64,000 bases of DNA, from positions 2,686,635-2,750,634 of the forward strand of contig NZ_CP018091.1 in NCBI RefSeq assembly GCF_001885215.1. Direction: 5' to 3'. Shown here in pieces: positions 27,103 to 35,291 of this stretch (its first letter is position 1; every line of letters starts with the position of its first letter). The DNA is from Synechococcus sp. SynAce01 (GTDB lineage Bacteria > Cyanobacteriota > Cyanobacteriia > PCC-6307 > Cyanobiaceae). The notes under the pieces are model-generated. The model made no database searches and was not told where the DNA came from. It saw only the letters and a program-made list of their open reading frames with translations. A program made the position numbers and the translations under genes.

Positions 27103-29001
27103 GTGACCCTCACGTCCGTTCCCACCACAAGCCAAGTTTCCGTCACGCAGTCGGAAGCTGATCAGGCTGCTGAAGTCCAAGCAGCGGTCCATCCCTTGCC
27201 GGTGACCATGAGCGGCGCCGAAGCCCTGATGGATGCCCTGCATCGTCACGACGTTCAGCACATTTTTGGCTATCCGGGCGGCGCCATCCTGCCCATTTAC
27301 GACGCCCTGCATCAGGCCGAAGCCAAGGGCTGGCTCAAGCACATCTTGGTGCGCCACGAGCAAGGTGGCACCCATGCTGCCGATGCCTACGCCCGCTCCA
27401 CCGGCCGGGTGGGGGTGTGTTTCGGAACCTCAGGCCCCGGCGCCACCAATCTGGTCACGGGCATCGCCACCGCCCAGATGGATTCGGTGCCGATAGTCGT
27501 GATCACCGGCCAGGTGAGCCGCGCCTCGATCGGCACCGATGCCTTCCAGGAAACCGACATCTTCGGCATCACTCTGCCGATCGTGAAGCATTCCTGGGTG
27601 GTGCGCGATCCAGCCCAGATCGGTCGGATTGTTGCTGAGGCGTTTCTGATCGCCTCCACCGGCCGGCCCGGTCCGGTTCTGATCGATGTCCCCAAGGATG
27701 TGGGTCTCGAAGTCTTTGCCTATGAGCCCGTCGAACCGGGCAGCGTGATTCCGAAGGGCTATCAGCTGGCAGCTCCACCCAGGCCCCAGGTCATTGACCA
27801 AGCACTTGAGCTCATCCGAAACGCCAGGCGGCCGTTGTTGTACGTCGGCGGCGGCGCGATCAGTTCTGGCGCCCACGAAGCGGTGAAGCGGCTGGCTGAA
27901 CGCTTTGAGCTGCCTGTCACCACCACCTTGATGGGCAAAGGCTCCTTCGACGAACGCCATCCCCTGGCCGTGGGCATGCTGGGCATGCACGGCACGGCCT
28001 ACGCCAACTTCGCCGTCACCGAGTGCGACCTGCTGATCGCTGCCGGTGCCCGCTTCGATGACCGCGTCACCGGCCGGATCGACAGTTTTGCGCCTCGCGC
28101 CCAGGTGATCCACATCGATATCGACGCCGCCGAAGTAGGGAAGGTGCGACTTCCCGAGGTGCCGATCGTCTCGGACGTGCGCCTGGCCCTTGAGGCCCTG
28201 TTGGCAGCCTCAGCCGATGAACCGGCCTCTCAGCGCACCAGGGCCTGGCTGGAGAGGATTGAGAGCTGGAAACAGCATTACCCCCTGAATGTGCCTGAAG
28301 AAAAGGGCGCCATCGCCCCTCAGGAAGTTCTGATCAGCTTGCGGCAGCTGGCACCGGAGGCGTTCGTCACCACCGATGTCGGCCAGCACCAGATGTGGGC
28401 GGCCCAGTACCTCAACAACCCTCCGCGCCATTGGATCAGCAGCGCCGGTCTGGGCACGATGGGATTTGGCTTGCCGGCGGCCCTTGGCGTGCAGGTGGCC
28501 CATCCCGGTGAGGCGGTGATCTGTGTGGCGGGCGATGCCAGCATCCTGATGAACATTCAGGAGCTCGGCACCCTGTCGCAGTATCAGCTGCCGGTGAAGG
28601 TCGTGATCATCAACAACGGCTGGCAGGGGATGGTGCGCCAATGGCAGGAAAGCTTCTACGGCGAGCGCTATTCCGCTTCTGAAATGGTGGCGGGCATGCC
28701 TGATTTCCCCGCCTTAGCCGAAGCCTTCGGCGTCAGGGGGGTTCTGATCACCGAGCGCTCCAGGCTTAAGGAACAACTGGCTGAAGCCTTCGCCCATCCA
28801 GGTCCCGCTGTGATCGACGTACGGGTTCGCCGCAACGAGAACTGCTATCCAATGGTCCCGCCTGGCGCCAGCAACGCCCAGATGGTCGGGCTGCCCAGCC
28901 ATCCAGAACTCGCGATCGACACCACCCGCGCGTGCGGCTCCTGTGGATCGAGCACCGTCAGCGCCCATCTCTACTGTCCCAGCTGTGGCGCCAAGCTCTG
29001 A
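27103..29001 (+). CDS. ilvB: acetolactate synthase large subunit with C-terminal zinc-ribbon tail
   Basis: The TPP enzyme of branched-chain amino acid synthesis. Catalytic Glu and TPP regions are clear: [47 protein letters not shown] and the TPP/Mg motif [20 protein letters not shown]. After the catalytic domain the last 22 residues form CGSCG...CPSCGAKL, with Cys at 611, 614, 625 and 628 (CxxC-x10-CxxC), a zinc-ribbon pattern absent from E. coli ALS. It starts with GTG at 27103; the first 36 residues are a flexible extension. The small subunit ilvN is not in this window. Confidence 0.96.
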   Translation: MTLTSVPTTSQVSVTQSEADQAAEVQAAVHPLPVTMSGAEALMDALHRHDVQHIFGYPGGAILPIYDALHQAEAKGWLKHILVRHEQGGTHAADAYARSTGRVGVCFGTSGPGATNLVTGIATAQMDSVPIVVITGQVSRASIGTDAFQETDIFGITLPIVKHSWVVRDPAQIGRIVAEAFLIASTGRPGPVLIDVPKDVGLEVFAYEPVEPGSVIPKGYQLAAPPRPQVIDQALELIRNARRPLLYVGGGAISSGAHEAVKRLAERFELPVTTTLMGKGSFDERHPLAVGMLGMHGTAYANFAVTECDLLIAAGARFDDRVTGRIDSFAPRAQVIHIDIDAAEVGKVRLPEVPIVSDVRLALEALLAASADEPASQRTRAWLERIESWKQHYPLNVPEEKGAIAPQEVLISLRQLAPEAFVTTDVGQHQMWAAQYLNNPPRHWISSAGLGTMGFGLPAALGVQVAHPGEAVICVAGDASILMNIQELGTLSQYQLPVKVVIINNGWQGMVRQWQESFYGERYSASEMVAGMPDFPALAEAFGVRGVLITERSRLKEQLAEAFAHPGPAVIDVRVRRNENCYPMVPPGASNAQMVGLPSHPELAIDTTRACGSCGSSTVSAHLYCPSCGAKL

Positions 29002-29462
29002 CGCCCTCCTCTCCGCCAAGCACACGATCCCGTTCAATCGCCCAGATCCTGAGACTAGGCCTGGGCCTGGCCATGGCTTTGCTTGTTTTATTCGGCCAGG
29101 TTGCGGTGGTGGCTGCCGCCGAGGTCCTGCAAGTCCGGAGCGGAAACCTGTTGCAAGTCGGAGATCAGAACCGCAGCTACCCGGTGCGCCTGGGTTGCAT
29201 CGCCGTCGATCCCGCTGATTCCCAGGCTGCCGCTGAGTGGTTGCGACAACGGTTGCCACGCCAAGCCCGGGTCAACCTTCGTCCGCTGGGCTCAGAGTCG
29301 GGTGTGTTGATCTCCCAGGTGACCCTTCTCTCCAGCGGAGATGATCTCGGTTCAGGCCTGGTGGGAGCTGGCCTGGCCAGGCGCCTCTCCGCTGAGGCGG
29401 CACCGCTGGCCTGCCCCGACCCCAGCCCAGCAGAGCTGACAACCCAAACGAGACAGGAATGA
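28932..29462 (+). CDS. secreted SNase-like (thermonuclease-fold) protein, probably degenerate
   Basis: From about residue 60 the sequence [49 protein letters not shown] and [13 protein letters not shown] follows the strand order of staphylococcal-nuclease domains, but the catalytic Arg/Asp/Glu set is not conserved. A signal peptide is visible ([20 protein letters not shown] then [12 protein letters not shown]). The start is unresolved: GTG 28932 would overlap ilvB by 70 bases, ATG 29073 would cut the signal peptide, and a CTG at 28998 overlaps the ilvB stop as CTGA. It precedes a small membrane protein with an ATGA overlap. Confidence 0.6.
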   Translation: MRLLWIEHRQRPSLLSQLWRQALTPSSPPSTRSRSIAQILRLGLGLAMALLVLFGQVAVVAAAEVLQVRSGNLLQVGDQNRSYPVRLGCIAVDPADSQAAAEWLRQRLPRQARVNLRPLGSESGVLISQVTLLSSGDDLGSGLVGAGLARRLSAEAAPLACPDPSPAELTTQTRQE

Positions 29463-29710
29463 GTCTGAATCGCACGGCCAAAGGCATCGTGCTGGTGCCA
29501 AGCCTGCTTCTGGGTGGGGCCTTTCTCTCCGCAGGGGTTTGGCTGCAGGGTGAGGCCGCTGCCAACCGCACTCTGGCCCTGGCGCTGGGTGGTCTGCTGC
29601 TGGCAGCCGGGTTGTTGACCCAGCTTCTGCCCGAACCGCCCCAAGCCAGCCCAGAGCCGACGCAGGGGCAGAGCGAGCAGAGCAGCCCCACAGATGAGTC
29701 ACAGCCATGA
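29459..29710 (+). CDS. small two-TM protein (DUF3188-like)
   Basis: 83 residues with two hydrophobic helices (GIVLVPSLLLGGAFLSAGVW and TLALALGGLLLAAGLLTQLL) and a Pro/Glu/Ser-rich acidic tail. Small proteins of this form occur in picocyanobacteria; the DUF3188 label is from memory and tentative. Its ATG overlaps the upstream stop (ATGA at 29459-29462), so it is probably translated together with the SNase-like protein. Confidence 0.55.
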   Translation: MSLNRTAKGIVLVPSLLLGGAFLSAGVWLQGEAAANRTLALALGGLLLAAGLLTQLLPEPPQASPEPTQGQSEQSSPTDESQP

Positions 29711-29782
29711 GCCGAGCAGGCCTTGGCTACCGAAACGGCCGATAGCCGCCCCTCTACCCTGCCAAGACAGGTTGCGACAACC

Positions 29783-30976
29783 ATGACCACAGGTGGGGAT
29801 GCTCCCAGTCCCAGCACCGTTGAAACGGGGACCAAGCCCTGGGCAGCCCGGCCGGGGGTCTGGGGGTTGGCCGCCAGCTTGGTCGGGGTGCAAGCCCTGG
29901 TGGCCAGCGGCGCTCTCAGTGCCCAGGTGCTAGTGCTCCTTCCCGCCAACGGGCCGGTGGCCAAGGGCAATGATGGGCTTCTGCGTGGGTACGCGCTGGC
30001 CATGGATGAAGCCAGAGCGTGTGACGCCAGAACCCCGTCAACAGAACTGGGATGGTTGCCGGTAGGTCAGGATCCCAGACCGCTGTTCGAGGGCAGAACC
30101 ACCCCGAAACTGTTGGTGGCACCGGCGGCCGTGTCGATGCTTCCCTACGGCCTGCTAGCCCAAGACAGAAGGATCAACGTGCTGTTTCCGCTGCAGCGCG
30201 GTGACTCACTCCAACGACTGCCCGGCCAGCTCGGGGCCGATTGGCTCTGGCCCGTGTCGCCGGCCCGGAGCCTGGAAGCAGACCGATTGGCCCGGGGTCT
30301 GCTTGAGCAGGAGAAAGCGAAGGTGATGATCATCCATGACGGCAGCGTCGAACAAAAGGCCCTGGCCGATCGCTTCACCGAGACGCTCGCAGGAGGCGGC
30401 GGATGGGTGGTGGGTCCCACAAATGCTCCCCTCGCCGTCCCCAAAACCGACAAGGAAGCGATCGAACAGCTGAGTGAGGATGTGGATTGGTACAAGCCCC
30501 AGTCCCTGGCCGTGATGGCAGCTCCGGGGGGTGCTCTGGCCAAGGCCGTACTCAGCGCCCAATGGCCCGCCAACTTGACCCTGGTCTGGCCCTTTCCCGT
30601 CAAGGAGCCGCTGGCGACGGCCCAGCTGGGAGTTGAACCGCTCAGCCAGGGAGCTGGCTGGAGCCGCTTTGCGAAGGCTTTCCAGGCCCGTTTTGGCTTT
30701 GAACCAGGCCTGGTTGAAGCGGCCGGTTACGACACCGGCCAATTGGCCGTTCTGAGCGCCCAGGTTGGAGGCGATGACGGCCGTTGGCAGCTGAGCTGGC
30801 TGGATCCAAAGGCTCCTCAACTTGAGCTTTGTGCTGCCCTCAAAGCCCTTGGAAGTGGCTCGCCGCTGGCTGTCAAAGGCGCCGGCAGCCGCCTGGACCT
30901 ATCCCCTGGCCTCTCGCCAACCGGAGAGATCCGCCTGACACCGCTCGCACCCGCCGTTCAACAGGCGGAAGGCTGA
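29783..30976 (+). CDS. periplasmic-binding-protein-like exported protein
   Basis: About 397 residues from ATG 29783; a TTG at 29723 would add 20. A signal anchor lies at WGLAASLVGVQALVASGALS. The body looks like a type I periplasmic binding fold: VLVLLPANGPVAKGNDGLLR, RLARGLLEQEKAKVMIIHDG, ADRFTETLAGGGGWVVGPT, FAKAFQARFGFEPGLVEAAGYDTGQLAVLS. The last pattern is shared with amino-acid ABC transporter binding proteins and LpoA/LppC-type proteins. No permease genes adjoin, so the partner is unknown. Confidence 0.65.
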   Translation: MTTGGDAPSPSTVETGTKPWAARPGVWGLAASLVGVQALVASGALSAQVLVLLPANGPVAKGNDGLLRGYALAMDEARACDARTPSTELGWLPVGQDPRPLFEGRTTPKLLVAPAAVSMLPYGLLAQDRRINVLFPLQRGDSLQRLPGQLGADWLWPVSPARSLEADRLARGLLEQEKAKVMIIHDGSVEQKALADRFTETLAGGGGWVVGPTNAPLAVPKTDKEAIEQLSEDVDWYKPQSLAVMAAPGGALAKAVLSAQWPANLTLVWPFPVKEPLATAQLGVEPLSQGAGWSRFAKAFQARFGFEPGLVEAAGYDTGQLAVLSAQVGGDDGRWQLSWLDPKAPQLELCAALKALGSGSPLAVKGAGSRLDLSPGLSPTGEIRLTPLAPAVQQAEG

Positions 30977-31233
30977 ACGAAACGGGGAGCCGCGCCACCC
31001 TGGGAATCCGCTTGTGGGCTCACTTGAGCCAGTTGCCAAACCAGGACCGCATACGCGCTGTAGCGAACAACGCTGAACACAGCCAACGCGACGCAGAGAG
31101 GGCAATGGCTCAAACCCATGGAGATCGCACCACCGAGCCGCTTCAAGGTCCCCAAGCTTGGCAGTGGGCAAGCGGATCCGAGGGCGAGCTGCTGAAATGG
31201 TCGAGAAGTGACATCCCTTGACGGGCAGGCAGC

Positions 31234-33021
31234 GTGCTCCGGCTGAGCGAACTCAAGCTGCCACTTGATCACAGCGACGGCGATCTGCGTCAAGGGGTGC
31301 TGAAGCGCCTCGGAATTCCCAGTGAAGACCTGGTCGATCTGCGCGTGGTGAAGCGCAGCGTCGACGCCCGCAAGCGTGAGGCCATTCAATTCAGCTACAG
31401 CCTGGATCTCGAGCTGCGCGATCCAGATCGAATCCTGAAGCGCTTTCGCCGCGACCCCCAGCTCAAGCCCAGTCCGGACACGACCTACCGGTTCGTGGGC
31501 CATGCCACGGCGCAAGACGGCGGCAACGCCCTGCGGCCGATCGTGATCGGGGCTGGGCCCTGCGGCTACTTTGCTGCCCTGCTGTTGGCCCAGATGGGCT
31601 TCCGCCCCCTGCTGCTGGAGCGTGGCAAGCCGGTGAAGGAGCGCAGCGCCGACACCTTCGGATTCTGGCAAGGAAAGCGGCCGTTCGACCCCGAATCCAA
31701 CGTGCAGTTCGGCGAGGGTGGAGCCGGTACTTTCTCGGATGGAAAGCTCTACAGCCAGGTGCGCGATCCCCAGCACCATGGCCGCAAGGTGCTGGAGGAG
31801 TTGGTGGCCTGTGGTGCCAACCCCGACATCCTCAGCCTGCATCGCCCCCACATCGGCACCTTCAAGCTGGCCACCGTGGTGCGGGGGCTGCGCTCCCGGA
31901 TCGAAGCCCTGGGTGGCGAAATCCGCTTTCAGTGCAAGGTCGAGCAACTCGAGACCGTAATGGCGACCGACTCGGGCACCCAATCGGAGCTCCAGCGTGT
32001 GGTGGGGGTGCGCCTGGCTGATGGCCAGGTCTTGCCAGCCGATCAGGTTGTGCTGGCCGTCGGTCATAGCGCCCGCGACACTTTCGCCATGCTGCACCGC
32101 CAGGGTGTGGCCATCGAAGCCAAGGCGTTTTCGATCGGGCTGCGGATCGAGCATCCCCAACCGATGGTCGACCAGGCTCGCTGGGGGGCCTTCGCCGGCC
32201 ATCCACGTCTGGCCGCTGCCGAGTACAAGCTTGTCCATCACTGCCGCAATGGACGAACCGTCTACAGCTTCTGCATGTGCCCAGGGGGCCTGGTGGTGGC
32301 CGCCGCCTCCGAAGCAGGCCATGTGGTGACCAACGGCATGAGTCAGCATTCACGCAATGAGCGCAATGCCAACAGCGGCATCGTTGTGGGGCTGGAGCTC
32401 AGTGACCTGGCTCCATTCGGCTCTGGGCCTGGGGATCCCCTGGCAGGGGTGGCGTTCCAGCGTCACTGGGAAGCCAGAGCCTTCGCTCTCGGCGGTAACA
32501 GCTATCGGGCCCCCTACCAAAGAGTTGGTGATTTTCTGGGCAAGCAGACCGTAGGCAAACAGAACAAAGCCAAACAGACAAACGACAAACAGACAAACGA
32601 AACGTTTGGGTCGAAACCCAAGCTCAGGCCAGAACCATCACATCAGCTTGTTCCACAACCCTCCTATGAGCCGGGGGTGATCTCAGCCGATCTGGGTGAT
32701 TGCCTGCCCGACTTTGTGACCGAGGCCATCCGCGAAGCATTGCCAGCGTTTGAGCGCAGCATTCCTGGCTTCAGCAGGGCTGACGCCCTGCTCACGGGAG
32801 TGGAGACACGTACCTCCTCTCCCGTGAGGATTCCCCGCGGGGAGAACCTGGAGAGCCTGAATACCCTGGGGCTCTATCCCGCCGGCGAAGGAGCTGGCTA
32901 TGCCGGCGGCATTCTTTCGGCGGCGATCGACGGGATCAAGGTGGCAGAAGCTCTTGTGCTCACTCGTCTTCTTCTTCAGCGCCAAAGGGGACCAGGCGAA
33001 TCTGCTTGCGACCTAGTTTGA
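31234..33021 (+). CDS. FAD-dependent oxidoreductase (COG2509-like)
   Basis: 595 residues. An N-terminal ferredoxin-like region of about 90 residues precedes the FAD motif PIVIGAGPCGYFAALLLAQM. GEGGAGTFSDGKLYSQVRDP, ADQVVLAVGHSARDTF, CMCPGGLVVAAASE and the C-terminal YPAGEGAGYAGGILSAAIDG are the conserved blocks of this uncharacterised dehydrogenase family. Residues about 437-458 are a Lys/Gln/Thr/Asn-rich insertion built from a 15-bp tandem duplication. It starts with GTG at 31234. The 3' end overlaps cyabrB by 62 bases on the other strand, so the last 20 residues are probably non-essential. Confidence 0.85.
   Translation: MLRLSELKLPLDHSDGDLRQGVLKRLGIPSEDLVDLRVVKRSVDARKREAIQFSYSLDLELRDPDRILKRFRRDPQLKPSPDTTYRFVGHATAQDGGNALRPIVIGAGPCGYFAALLLAQMGFRPLLLERGKPVKERSADTFGFWQGKRPFDPESNVQFGEGGAGTFSDGKLYSQVRDPQHHGRKVLEELVACGANPDILSLHRPHIGTFKLATVVRGLRSRIEALGGEIRFQCKVEQLETVMATDSGTQSELQRVVGVRLADGQVLPADQVVLAVGHSARDTFAMLHRQGVAIEAKAFSIGLRIEHPQPMVDQARWGAFAGHPRLAAAEYKLVHHCRNGRTVYSFCMCPGGLVVAAASEAGHVVTNGMSQHSRNERNANSGIVVGLELSDLAPFGSGPGDPLAGVAFQRHWEARAFALGGNSYRAPYQRVGDFLGKQTVGKQNKAKQTNDKQTNETFGSKPKLRPEPSHQLVPQPSYEPGVISADLGDCLPDFVTEAIREALPAFERSIPGFSRADALLTGVETRTSSPVRIPRGENLESLNTLGLYPAGEGAGYAGGILSAAIDGIKVAEALVLTRLLLQRQRGPGESACDLV
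32571..32600 (+). repeat. perfect 15-bp tandem duplication inside the FAD oxidoreductase gene
   Basis: Two exact copies of CAAACAGACAAACGA lie at 32571-32585 and 32586-32600. They keep the reading frame and encode a Lys-Gln-Thr-Asn repeat. The stretch 32542-32606 is A-rich, unlike the GC-rich surroundings, and appears to be a surface loop expansion. Confidence 0.85.
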
Positions 33022-33322
33022 TTTCAAATTCATCGCCTGGCTTGAGATCCAGCAAGCTGGTGTAGGCCTTGCCTACCAGCAAATTGCCATTGAACTGAAT
33101 TTTGGTGGTGAAGCTGAGCTTGCGTCCCCCCTTGCCGACCTTGGAGCCAAGACCAAAATCCACACCCTTGGCGTTGAGGAGTGCTTCATAGAAGGCGGTG
33201 AAGTTCAGGCGCTCACTGCCATCTTTCTTAGCTGAGACATAGCCACAGGCGCGAACAATATCAGATTTGCCCACGTCCCCCAACTCTTTGACTTTAGCGA
33301 GCAGATCGTTACCGGTAAGCAT
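32960..33322 (-). CDS. cyAbrB-family transcriptional regulator
   Basis: 120 residues. The N-terminal helical part (LLAKVKELGDVGKSDIVRAC, then GYVSAKKDG) and the C-terminal AbrB-like beta region (LSFTTKIQFNGNLLVGKAYT, LKPGDEFEIKLGRKQIRLV) match the cyanobacterial AbrB group, in which the DNA-binding swapped-hairpin domain is at the C-terminus. These proteins modulate carbon/nitrogen balance and carbon-concentration genes. A good promoter lies 27 bases upstream. Which paralogue (cyAbrB1 or 2) cannot be decided. Confidence 0.85.
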   Translation of the reverse strand: MLTGNDLLAKVKELGDVGKSDIVRACGYVSAKKDGSERLNFTAFYEALLNAKGVDFGLGSKVGKGGRKLSFTTKIQFNGNLLVGKAYTSLLDLKPGDEFEIKLGRKQIRLVPFGAEEEDE

Positions 33323-33348
33323 GTTGTTTCAGTTGACGCATAAACTTT

Positions 33349-33377
33349 ATTGTATAAGGCAGTCGTCCATCTGGCAA
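33349..33377 (-). promoter_or_regulatory. sigma-70-type promoter of the cyAbrB gene
   Basis: On the minus strand TTGCCA (33377-33372), a 17-base spacer and TACAAT (33354-33349) precede the ATG at 33322. The expected transcription start is about 15-20 bases before the ATG, leaving a very short leader. Confidence 0.6.
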
Positions 33378-33581
33378 GTTTTCGCAATGATTTCCCGGCC
33401 TGCTCAAGTGATCCCAGCGATCCCAGTGGGCATGATCCAAACAGTGCAACAAGTCAAAACAACGCGTCAATGCAGCCAGCGCATGCATGACGGCTGCAGC
33501 ACTGAATGATCAGAACGCAGGCAACGCTTCGGAGCGGTGTTCGGAAATGAATACTCAGCATCAAACATCGCCCACTTCGAA

Positions 33582-33611
33582 TGATCAGCCTTGGGGTGAT
33601 CAGCCTTGGGA
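33582..33611. repeat. 15-bp tandem repeat spanning the pgeF stop codon
   Basis: TGATCAGCCTTGGGG (33582-33596) is followed at once by TGATCAGCCTTGGGA (33597-33611), 14 of 15 identical. The second copy contains the pgeF stop (33600-33602); the first copy is just downstream of the gene. It looks like a recent slippage duplication. Confidence 0.75.
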
Positions 33612-34403
33612 GACAATGCCACTCCATTGCACCGCTTTGACCTGGTCGCGGCGCCAGGAATGGAACAGGAGTGCTTCCGCCACGGTGCAAAGAGGGCAGA
33701 CCGTGATCTGGGACTCCAGCAGACCTTCGAACTGCAGTTGGCCAAGGGTCGCCGCTCGGATGTCCAGGCGGTAGCGGCCGGGTTCTGGATCCTCCAGCAG
33801 GGCCCCAGCGCGCGCCAACACGGCCAGAGGATCGGAGGACGCTTGCCGCTCCAGGCTTCTTGCCACCTGCAGGGCCACATCCGCCTGCACCTGATAGGCG
33901 GAGCCACTGATCGCCGGACCGAGGGCCACCAGAAGATCCTGACGACGACTGCCGAAGCTCTCCAGGTGACGAATCGCCTCGGGAAGAATGCGCCCCGCCA
34001 CTCCTCGCCAGCCTGTGTGGCAGGCCGCCACCCGTCCGCTGACTGGATCGGCCATCAGCACCGGCGTGCAATCCGCGCCACAAACCCACACACTTTCGCC
34101 GCCGCCCAAGCTGAACAGGCCATCGGCCTCCGGCCAGGGCTCTGCGCTGGCCTGATCCGACCCCAGCACCACAGCACTGTGGATCTGGCGGGTCCGGTGC
34201 ACGCTCACGCCGGCGCTGATCGCTGCTGACAGCTCTCGAGGACCACGCCCCGCCCACTGGCGTGTGAAGAAAGCATGTTCGAAATCCGCTAGCAGGTCGG
34301 CCTGCAGAAAGGTGCCGCCGTAGGTGCCGACCCAGGTCCAGCCCGGCAGGTTGTTGAAGCCCAGATCGGGCCGATCGAATGGGGGTTCGAGGGCTTCAGC
34401 CAC
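33600..34403 (-). CDS. pgeF: laccase-domain protein, peptidoglycan editing factor PgeF type
   Basis: 267 residues of the YfiH/PgeF family: HAFFTRQWAGRGP, VHRTRQIHSAVVL with the first metal His, EADGLFSLGGGESVWVCGAD, ADCTPVLMADPVSGRVAACH and HTGWRGVAGRILPEAI contain the conserved Cys/His metal site. Members act on muropeptides or nucleosides. Its ATG (34403) directly abuts the stop of the Tab2 gene (34404), so it is in the same operon as tab2 and the S1-domain gene. Confidence 0.9.
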   Translation of the reverse strand: MAEALEPPFDRPDLGFNNLPGWTWVGTYGGTFLQADLLADFEHAFFTRQWAGRGPRELSAAISAGVSVHRTRQIHSAVVLGSDQASAEPWPEADGLFSLGGGESVWVCGADCTPVLMADPVSGRVAACHTGWRGVAGRILPEAIRHLESFGSRRQDLLVALGPAISGSAYQVQADVALQVARSLERQASSDPLAVLARAGALLEDPEPGRYRLDIRAATLGQLQFEGLLESQITVCPLCTVAEALLFHSWRRDQVKAVQWSGIVSQG

Positions 34404-35291
34404 TCAGAGTTCCGGCAAGTCACGCAGCAGCCAGAAACCATCGAAACGCTCCGAATCAGGATCGCTTTGCACGGCAATGAACTGCATCCCGTGGGCCTCG
34501 GCTCGGGACGCCTCGAAGGCCTTGCTGGCGGCGTCGGCTTCGGCCTGATCCACGGCGCCAAGCAGCCAGCAATTCTCCAGGCTCGCCTCAAGCAACAGCG
34601 AGGAGGCACCAATACGCAGACGCACCGGTTCGAGTCCGGCCATCCAGCCGGCGATGGCCAAGGCCCGGCTGGCACTGAACAGGCGAATGCCGGGAACCAC
34701 AGCCTGATCAGCCAGTCCATCGGGCAGGCGCAGCAGCCCATCGAAGCCAATGTCCCAGTCGGCGGCCTCCCGCAGCGCTACCGCCGGCAGGGTGGCCCAG
34801 CTCCAGTTGTCACCCCTGACCGATTCGGGCAGTTGCACCGGAGGCTGAGGTACCGGTACCGGCACCGGAGCCAGGGGACCGGCCATGTAGCCCGGTTCTG
34901 CGGGATAGACCTGAAGCTCCCGTTCGCGCAGCCATTCGACCAGGGCATAACAGCGGCGACTGGGCACAACCTCCAGCCCGATCGCCTCGGCCGCCCTTTG
35001 CACCATGGTTCGCATCGAAGCGCGCCAGCAGCGAAGTCGGCGAGGTGTGCGGTACCCCTCCAGTGCAGCGGCGGCGATCGCCTCAAGCAGGGCTTCCTGG
35101 AGCCAGATCGAATTGACGCTGCTGGCGGGACAGAGCTTGACCCAACGGAATCCGGCATCGCTGCCGGCAAAGGTCGGCGTGGAGCAGATCAGAAGCTCCC
35201 AGCGTTTCTTGCCATCGGCCTCCATGACGGGGCGTGAGTAGTAGTCGAGTTCCCAGTCAGCGGCGACTGCAACGGAGAGGGCGCTGCTCAT
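34404..35291 (-). CDS. Tab2/Atab2-family RNA-binding protein
   Basis: 295 residues with signature ends: WELDYYSRPVMEADGKKRWE at the N-terminus and FDGFWLLRDLP at the C-terminus, and FRWVKLCPASSVNSIWLQEA between. In algae and plants Tab2/Atab2 promotes translation of photosystem I psaB mRNA; cyanobacterial members are thought to act in photosystem gene expression. Its ATG overlaps the stop of the S1-domain gene (ATGA at 35288-35291), tying two RNA-related genes into one transcript. Confidence 0.85.
   Translation of the reverse strand: MSSALSVAVAADWELDYYSRPVMEADGKKRWELLICSTPTFAGSDAGFRWVKLCPASSVNSIWLQEALLEAIAAAALEGYRTPRRLRCWRASMRTMVQRAAEAIGLEVVPSRRCYALVEWLRERELQVYPAEPGYMAGPLAPVPVPVPQPPVQLPESVRGDNWSWATLPAVALREAADWDIGFDGLLRLPDGLADQAVVPGIRLFSASRALAIAGWMAGLEPVRLRIGASSLLLEASLENCWLLGAVDQAEADAASKAFEASRAEAHGMQFIAVQSDPDSERFDGFWLLRDLPEL

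Noticed and set aside
30829..31221. 130-codon plus-strand frame between the binding-protein-like gene and the FAD oxidoreductase
   Set aside because: It mostly overlaps the end of the upstream gene in another frame and shows no protein-like composition.
30958..32349. 463-codon minus-strand open frame opposite the FAD oxidoreductase
   Set aside because: It is His/Gln-rich with no fold or motif, and lies antisense to a clearly conserved gene. High GC makes long antisense frames common here.
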